From contig DAOWFV010000177.1 of the NCBI GenBank assembly GCA_030637805.1, positions 1 through 10,642 of the forward strand: a stretch of 10,642 bases of DNA, in the 5' to 3' direction. The translations under genes were made by a program, and so were the position numbers. Of this stretch, positions 7,053 to 10,642 are shown piece after piece (the stretch's first letter is position 1; each line of letters starts with the position of its first letter). A model generated the notes under the pieces. That model was not told the DNA's origin, ran no database searches, and saw only the letters and a list, made by a program, of their open reading frames with translations. The stretch comes from Acidobacteriota bacterium (lineage in GTDB: Bacteria; Acidobacteriota; Thermoanaerobaculia; Thermoanaerobaculales; Sulfomarinibacteraceae).

Positions 7053-7073
7053 GCAAATTCGAAATCCGAATTA
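7053..7073. repeat. Heptad-like AT-rich tract (three degenerate units)
   Basis: Three 7-bp units in register read GCAAATT, CGAAATC, CGAATTA, followed by CTGGCGC. The third unit plus its GGCGC flank resembles the end of the tract at 2482-2509 (GGAATTA then TCGGCGC). It is weaker than the other two arrays, but the shared period, AATT content and intergenic position suggest the same repeat family. Confidence 0.5.
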
Positions 7074-7074
7074 C

Positions 7075-7128
7075 TGGCGCCCTCCCGGCTTCGCCCTATG
7101 GGCTACGCCGTGACCGAGGCGGGCGCCA
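7075..7128. repeat. Long imperfect palindrome between convergent genes
   Basis: Outer arms TGGCGCCC (7075-7082) and GGGCGCCA (7121-7128) are perfect reverse complements. Inside them GGCTTCGCCC (7087-7096) pairs with GGGCTACGCC (7100-7109), with two mismatches and a TAT loop. A small asymmetric bulge separates the two stems. The structure lies between the convergent ABC operon and the aminotransferase gene. It has no U-tract, so it is not a classical terminator, but it could halt both transcripts as a Rho-dependent or bidirectional barrier. Alternatively it is a REP-like mobile repeat joined to the heptad tract on its left. Confidence 0.6.
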
Positions 7129-7149
7129 TGACCCCCCATCGTGAGCGGG

Positions 7150-8319
7150 CTATCCGAAGTTGACTTCCAAACGGTCGAAGGCAGTGTTGATCGTCTGCTC
7201 CGGAACGCAGAAGGACATCCTGAGATGGGCCTCCCCGCTGGGGCCGAACGCGACTCCCGGGGTCGTGGAAACCCGGGCCTCGCGGAGCAGTCGCTTGCAG
7301 AAGGAGAGGGAGTCCCGGCCCTCCTCCACTAGGATGCGCGGGAACATCAGGTAGGAGCCGCCAGGCTTCTGATAGCTGAAGACCGAGGGCATCCTGTCCA
7401 GTCGCTCACACATCAGATTTCTGGTCGCGAGGTAGTGGTCCCGAAATTCCACAACGCAGTCCTGGGGCCCCTCGAGCGCAGCCAGGGCGGCGTATTGGGA
7501 CACCGTCGGCGCACAGATTGCGAGCGGGATGTGGGCCTTGGTGATCTGCTCCACAAACTCCTCGTTGGCGTGAAGATACCCGATCCTCCATCCGGTCATG
7601 GCGTAGGTCTTGGTGAATGTGAAACAGCTGATCGTGCGCTCCTCCATTCCGGGAAGAGATGCGATGCTGAAGTGCTGGTTTCCGTCGAAGACGAAGTACT
7701 CGTACGCCTCGTCGGTGATGACCACCAAGTTGTTGTCGCGGGCGACAGCAGCGAGGCGACGAAGCTGATCCTCGCCGAACACGGTCCCGGTGGGGTTCGA
7801 GGGTGAGCAGTAGAGGATGGCCTTGGTCCTCGGCGTGACTGCCTCGGCCATGGCATCGACATCGAGACTGAAGCCCTCTTCCTCGATACAGGGCACCAAC
7901 ACCGGTCGGCCCGACGCCATGACAACTTGACGGATGTGGGTGGAATAGGTCGGGCTGGGCAGGATGACCTCATCTCCGGGGTCGCACACGGCCATTATCG
8001 CGGCGGCCAGGCCTTCGATGGCGCCGACGGTCACTATGATTTGCGAGTCCCGAGCGTCGATCCGATTGTCTCTCTTCAGCTTGTCGGCGATCCCCCGGCG
8101 CAGGGCCGGTACGCCGGAGGTCGGCGAGTAGTCGCCTACCAGACCGTCCGCAATGGCCCGGATCGCGCCCTCCTTGATGTGCTCGGGGGTGTCCGAGGTC
8201 GGCTTAGCCCAGGACAGGAAGGCGACGTCCTCCACCTCCTGGGACAGCCTGGTCATTTCGTGGATCGCCGACTTTCCGATGCCGGTTACCCGTTGCGAAA
8301 CCAAACTCGAATCTTCCAT
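7150..8319 (-). CDS. PLP-dependent aminotransferase, class I/II (fold type I)
   Basis: This cytosolic enzyme of the aspartate aminotransferase superfamily would move an amino group between an amino acid and a 2-oxo acid. The 389-residue product is full length, with SPSNPTG at 172-178 (N175 binds the cofactor ring), D203 in ITDEAY pairing with the pyridine nitrogen, Y206, the Schiff-base lysine K237 in FTKTYAMTGWRIGY, and the carboxylate-binding R367 in LRMSF. The MTGWRIG block is typical of the AspC/PatA/AAT-like subgroups. The ATG at 8319 has a strong Shine-Dalgarno (GAGGAGGT at 8331-8324). It lies 69 bp downstream of the radical SAM gene on the same strand and may share its transcript. Subgroup and substrate cannot be assigned from sequence; general aspartate or alanine aminotransferase activity is the plain alternative to a dedicated biosynthetic role. 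Confidence 0.92.
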   Translation of the reverse strand: MEDSSLVSQRVTGIGKSAIHEMTRLSQEVEDVAFLSWAKPTSDTPEHIKEGAIRAIADGLVGDYSPTSGVPALRRGIADKLKRDNRIDARDSQIIVTVGAIEGLAAAIMAVCDPGDEVILPSPTYSTHIRQVVMASGRPVLVPCIEEEGFSLDVDAMAEAVTPRTKAILYCSPSNPTGTVFGEDQLRRLAAVARDNNLVVITDEAYEYFVFDGNQHFSIASLPGMEERTISCFTFTKTYAMTGWRIGYLHANEEFVEQITKAHIPLAICAPTVSQYAALAALEGPQDCVVEFRDHYLATRNLMCERLDRMPSVFSYQKPGGSYLMFPRILVEEGRDSLSFCKRLLREARVSTTPGVAFGPSGEAHLRMSFCVPEQTINTAFDRLEVNFG

Positions 8320-8388
8320 TGCTACCTCCTCAAAGGTCAGCCCGGCTCTGATAACGGAACCTGGACCTTGACTTGCTTATCTCATCAC

Positions 8389-9507
8389 TTACCACCCATG
8401 CGCCTTTGGGCAGTGCCTGCAGGGGTCGGGAAAACGGTTGGCGCCCAGGGTGGCCGTCCTGATTGCGTCGGCCTCGTCCAATTCTCTGAGCCCTTTGCCG
8501 GAGAGGGGGAGGACCGAGGCTCGGAAACGCCTCTCTGCCTCGAGGCGCCGAGCCCACGGAGCCACAAAACGCGTCCGCATTTCGGACGACAGGAGATCAG
8601 CGAGGCCCGTCCCGTCGAGTCGACCATAGCTCACCGCCTCGATCTCCTCGACTCCGCTCGCGGACCAGCGCGGAATGGACCCGTTGACGGGCAGGAGTAG
8701 ATTCACGCAGGGGCCAACCCGGCCGTCCCAGCCGACGAACGCGAAGCGCAGAGGATCGAGCGCACATACCAGCGGCTCCTCGCCACCCTGCGCCTGGTTT
8801 CGGAAGGCGATGCCGACGACCGAGGCCACTCTCTCGGCGTGCTCCAGATGGGCCGTGACTCCATCTTCCAGGGCATCCTCCGCAAAGGCGGCCTCTTCCA
8901 CGTGGATCTGCGAGGTCGGGCAGTCGAGGTGGACAATAAAGAACTCGTCCACGCCGGCCTCGGCGGCCTGCCGAACAACTAGCGGTAGGTCCGCGGCGTT
9001 GTGCCGGGTCAAAAGGTAGCTGACCAGAACCTGCAGCGGGACGCGCCGCTCGTGCGCGCGCCGGGCGAGCCCGCCGGCGGCTGTCAGCACCGACTCGAGC
9101 CGCGACCCGTCGCGCAGGGCAGCGTGATTGTCCGCGTCGCCGGCCACCGAGACCGCGACCCGGTTCACGTCCCCCCGCAGCAACCAGCCCGCGGCCTCCT
9201 CGAGCCGGTCGCCGTTGGTTGTAAGGCCTACCGTGCAACCAGCCGCTCTGGCATCTTGCGCCCAGGCTGCGAGGTGGGGATGGAGCAGAGGTTCACCCCA
9301 CCCTTGCAGATGCACGTGCTCGGCCAGCTCGAGATCCGAAGCCACAACCCTCCATAGGGCGTCATCCATATCGCCCTCTCTCCAAACTTCGGCCAGAGAG
9401 GAGCGCGGACAGATCGAGCATCGGCGGGTGCAGCGGCTGGTGACCTCCACCTGCAGGGCTCGCAGGGGTCGCTGAGAACGGCGGCGCAGCCAATCCAGGA
9501 TGGACAT
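8389..9507 (-). CDS. Radical SAM protein with C-terminal SPASM-like cysteines
   Basis: The 372-residue protein has the radical SAM [4Fe-4S] motif C26-TRR-C30-SI-C33 in a first strand LQVEVTSRC, followed by GWGEPLLHP at 69-77, the SAM-binding GGE-like motif, then TTNG at 96-99. Near the C-terminus C248, C267 (in GWDGRVGPC), C363 and C366 (in PCRHCP) form a reduced SPASM/twitch-like set that probably binds an auxiliary cluster. Such proteins modify peptides, proteins or small molecules by radical chemistry in the cytoplasm; the substrate here is unknown. The frame extends to 9663, but ATG 9507 is preferred because the radical SAM core begins about 20 residues later and the extension looks non-coding. 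The ribosome site is weak (GGGACGA). The gene leads a probable unit with the aminotransferase and is divergent from the PhoD-like gene. Peptide-maturase and cofactor-maturase families are both possible. Confidence 0.88.
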   Translation of the reverse strand: MSILDWLRRRSQRPLRALQVEVTSRCTRRCSICPRSSLAEVWREGDMDDALWRVVASDLELAEHVHLQGWGEPLLHPHLAAWAQDARAAGCTVGLTTNGDRLEEAAGWLLRGDVNRVAVSVAGDADNHAALRDGSRLESVLTAAGGLARRAHERRVPLQVLVSYLLTRHNAADLPLVVRQAAEAGVDEFFIVHLDCPTSQIHVEEAAFAEDALEDGVTAHLEHAERVASVVGIAFRNQAQGGEEPLVCALDPLRFAFVGWDGRVGPCVNLLLPVNGSIPRWSASGVEEIEAVSYGRLDGTGLADLLSSEMRTRFVAPWARRLEAERRFRASVLPLSGKGLRELDEADAIRTATLGANRFPDPCRHCPKAHGW

Positions 9508-9734
9508 TGCGTTTCGTCCCGGGGAGGGGTATCCCTTTTCGAGATCGAGTCTACCACTCCTTCCGGAGGCGCAGGATGATCGTGGGCTGTCTCGGCCGAT
9601 GAACGGTAGGAGCCTGAACAAATCGGAAACAGAGAAGGAGGACAGGCACGGCAGGTGTACCATGTAGGGCGCGATGCGTGATCCACAGTTCGTTGCGTCG
9701 GGGAGTTGGTGACGCTTCCCGGGAAGGAGGCGAG
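9508..9734. promoter_or_regulatory. Divergent intergenic region, radical SAM and PhoD-like genes
   Basis: This 227-bp gap separates two divergent start codons and should hold both promoters. I cannot identify convincing -35/-10 pairs. The minus-strand frame of the radical SAM gene stays open as far as 9663, so a longer N-terminus is not excluded by stops. A 22-codon plus-strand frame at 9599-9667 exists but lacks a ribosome site. Confidence 0.3.
9715..9730 (+). promoter_or_regulatory. Strong Shine-Dalgarno overlapping a 12-bp palindrome, PhoD-like gene
   Basis: GGGAAGGAGG (9721-9730) ends four bases before the ATG at 9735 and decides that start. CTTCCCGGGAAG (9715-9726) is a perfect palindrome sharing its right half with this site. 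In RNA it could fold as a four-pair stem with a CCGG loop and partly mask the ribosome site. The overlap is seen; any control effect is inference. Confidence 0.55.
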
Positions 9735-10642
9735 ATGAGCGTTCGACGGTGCGTCATAGGAACAGCGCTGATGGTGGTGGTTGCTGCGGCCGTGGTGTTT
9801 GCGGCGCCGGCGGCGGCCCACGATTTTTTCCCCCAATCGGTGGCCTCGGGGGATCCGCGGCCGGACAGCGTGGTGTTGTGGACGAGAGTCGACGCACTCA
9901 CTGACGAGGAACCCAAGGCCCTCGTTCTGGAGGTCGCGACCGACGGCAGCTTCACCAACATTGTCGCATCCCGCGAGCTCTCGGCCTGGGCGGAAAACGA
10001 CTACTGCGTCAAGGTGATGGTGGACGGGCTCCAGTCCTACCAGACCTACTACTACCGATTCACCTACGGCGGGGAGTTCTCGCCCTTGGGTCGCACCCGA
10101 ACCGCACCCGCTCCCGAGGCGGAGCTGCCGATTCGTTTCGCGGTGGTCTACGGCCAGGACTTCACCGGCCGCTACTACAACCCCTATGCCGAGCTGCTCA
10201 ATCAGCACGACGAGGACATCGACTTCGTGGTCCACCTCGGGGATTACGTTTACGAGACTACCGGCGATCCCTCGTTCCAGGATCCGACCGAGGAGCGCAA
10301 GGTCGAGTTCGAGGACACCGAGGGCGCCATCCTTCTCGGCACCGAAGAGAACCCCTTCTACGCGGCGGCCAGTCTCGCCAACTACCGTACGCTATATCGC
10401 ACCTTCCGCTCGGACGAGATGCTGCAGCAGGTGCACGCGCGCTGGCCGATGATCGTCATCTGGGACGACCACGAGTACTCCAACGACTGCTGGGGCGCCA
10501 CCGCGACGTACTTTAGCGGCCGGGAGGACGAGTTTGATGAGCAGCGCCGCCGCAACGCCGAGCAGGCGTTTTACGAGTGGATTCCGACCGAGGCCGGTCT
10601 CGGGGACGACGGGTTGCTCGCAGTTGACGACAGCAACCTCTA
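9735..10642 (+). CDS. PhoD-like secreted alkaline phosphatase (C-terminus beyond the window)
   Basis: PhoD-family enzymes are exported metallophosphoesterases that release phosphate from phosphomono- or diesters, often under phosphate limitation. The 302 residues present show an N-terminal signal (R4-R5, hydrophobic 7-24, likely cleavage after AAA at 26-28), the PhoD N-terminal domain (FPQSVASGDPRPDSVVLWTR, 32-51), and then the catalytic domain with VVHLGDYVYE at 165-174 and the LxxYRxxYRTFRSDEML...WDDHEYSND block ending at 251. D170, D244, D245 and H246 are expected metal-site or nearby residues. Where most relatives have 'SC' before a Q or N (the cysteine being an iron ligand in the B. subtilis enzyme), this protein has Y139-G140-Q141. 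The twin arginines are followed by C-V-I, a weak Tat-like pattern. The frame stays open to the window end; about 200 residues are probably missing. Confidence 0.9.
   Translation, partial: MSVRRCVIGTALMVVVAAAVVFAAPAAAHDFFPQSVASGDPRPDSVVLWTRVDALTDEEPKALVLEVATDGSFTNIVASRELSAWAENDYCVKVMVDGLQSYQTYYYRFTYGGEFSPLGRTRTAPAPEAELPIRFAVVYGQDFTGRYYNPYAELLNQHDEDIDFVVHLGDYVYETTGDPSFQDPTEERKVEFEDTEGAILLGTEENPFYAAASLANYRTLYRTFRSDEMLQQVHARWPMIVIWDDHEYSNDCWGATATYFSGREDEFDEQRRRNAEQAFYEWIPTEAGLGDDGLLAVDDSNL

Noticed and set aside
9508..9663. A longer radical SAM start at 9663, adding 52 residues
   Set aside because: The added residues are Ser/Pro/Arg-rich without recognisable structure, and the internal ATG 9507 places the Cys motif at a typical distance. 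This is not fully excluded.
9599..9667. A 22-residue plus-strand frame beside the radical SAM gene, considered as a precursor peptide for it
   Set aside because: It lacks a ribosome site, lies divergent to the radical SAM gene and shows no leader/core pattern or Cys/Gly-rich core, so chance is the better explanation.

Overview
This window is high-GC bacterial DNA with seven well-supported protein genes, one gene fragment at the left edge, and short AT-rich repeat tracts between genes. The futalosine-route menaquinone gene mqnA, a bacterial cN-II-type HAD 5'-nucleotidase, a PhoD-like phosphatase and the overall base composition suit a free-living, non-enterobacterial lineage such as Acidobacteriota or a neighbouring phylum. 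That placement is an inference from gene content only.

Left part (1-2.5 kb, minus strand): positions 1-57 hold the first 19 codons of a gene leaving the window, resembling the N-terminus of an IS1595-family transposase. Next to it, at 104-166, is an array of nine 7-bp AT-rich units that changes polarity midway and forms the stop codon of mqnA. mqnA (chorismate dehydratase) lies 17 bp downstream of a large HAD 5'-nucleotidase gene, so the two are probably co-transcribed.

Middle-left (2.45-3.45 kb): an intergenic stretch carries a second heptad tract (2482-2509) and a clear intrinsic terminator (2617-2646) serving the minus-strand hpt gene (hypoxanthine phosphoribosyltransferase, start at 3320 fixed by a strong Shine-Dalgarno). 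hpt is divergent from the next operon.

Centre (3.4-7.0 kb, plus strand): two overlapping genes (GTGA overlap) encode the halves of a heterodimeric ABC exporter of the YheI/YheH, MdlA/MdlB or TM287/TM288 type. The first subunit has a canonical LSGGQ signature but Asp in place of the catalytic Glu. The second has the catalytic Glu but a degenerate signature. One consensus and one degenerate ATP site is the expected result.

Right part (7.0-9.5 kb, minus strand): after a convergent intergenic region with a third heptad-like tract running into a long imperfect palindrome, a radical SAM protein with a C-terminal SPASM-like cysteine set and a class I/II PLP aminotransferase form a probable two-gene unit (69 bp apart). 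The substrate is unknown. From 9735 a secreted PhoD-like metallophosphoesterase runs off the right end.

By function, the left half groups purine salvage (Hpt, IMP/GMP-type nucleotidase) with menaquinone synthesis by a pathway whose later step releases a purine base. The right half is unrelated. I found no convincing defence system, CRISPR array, tRNA or rRNA. The least explained features are the heptad repeat family and the radical SAM-aminotransferase pair.
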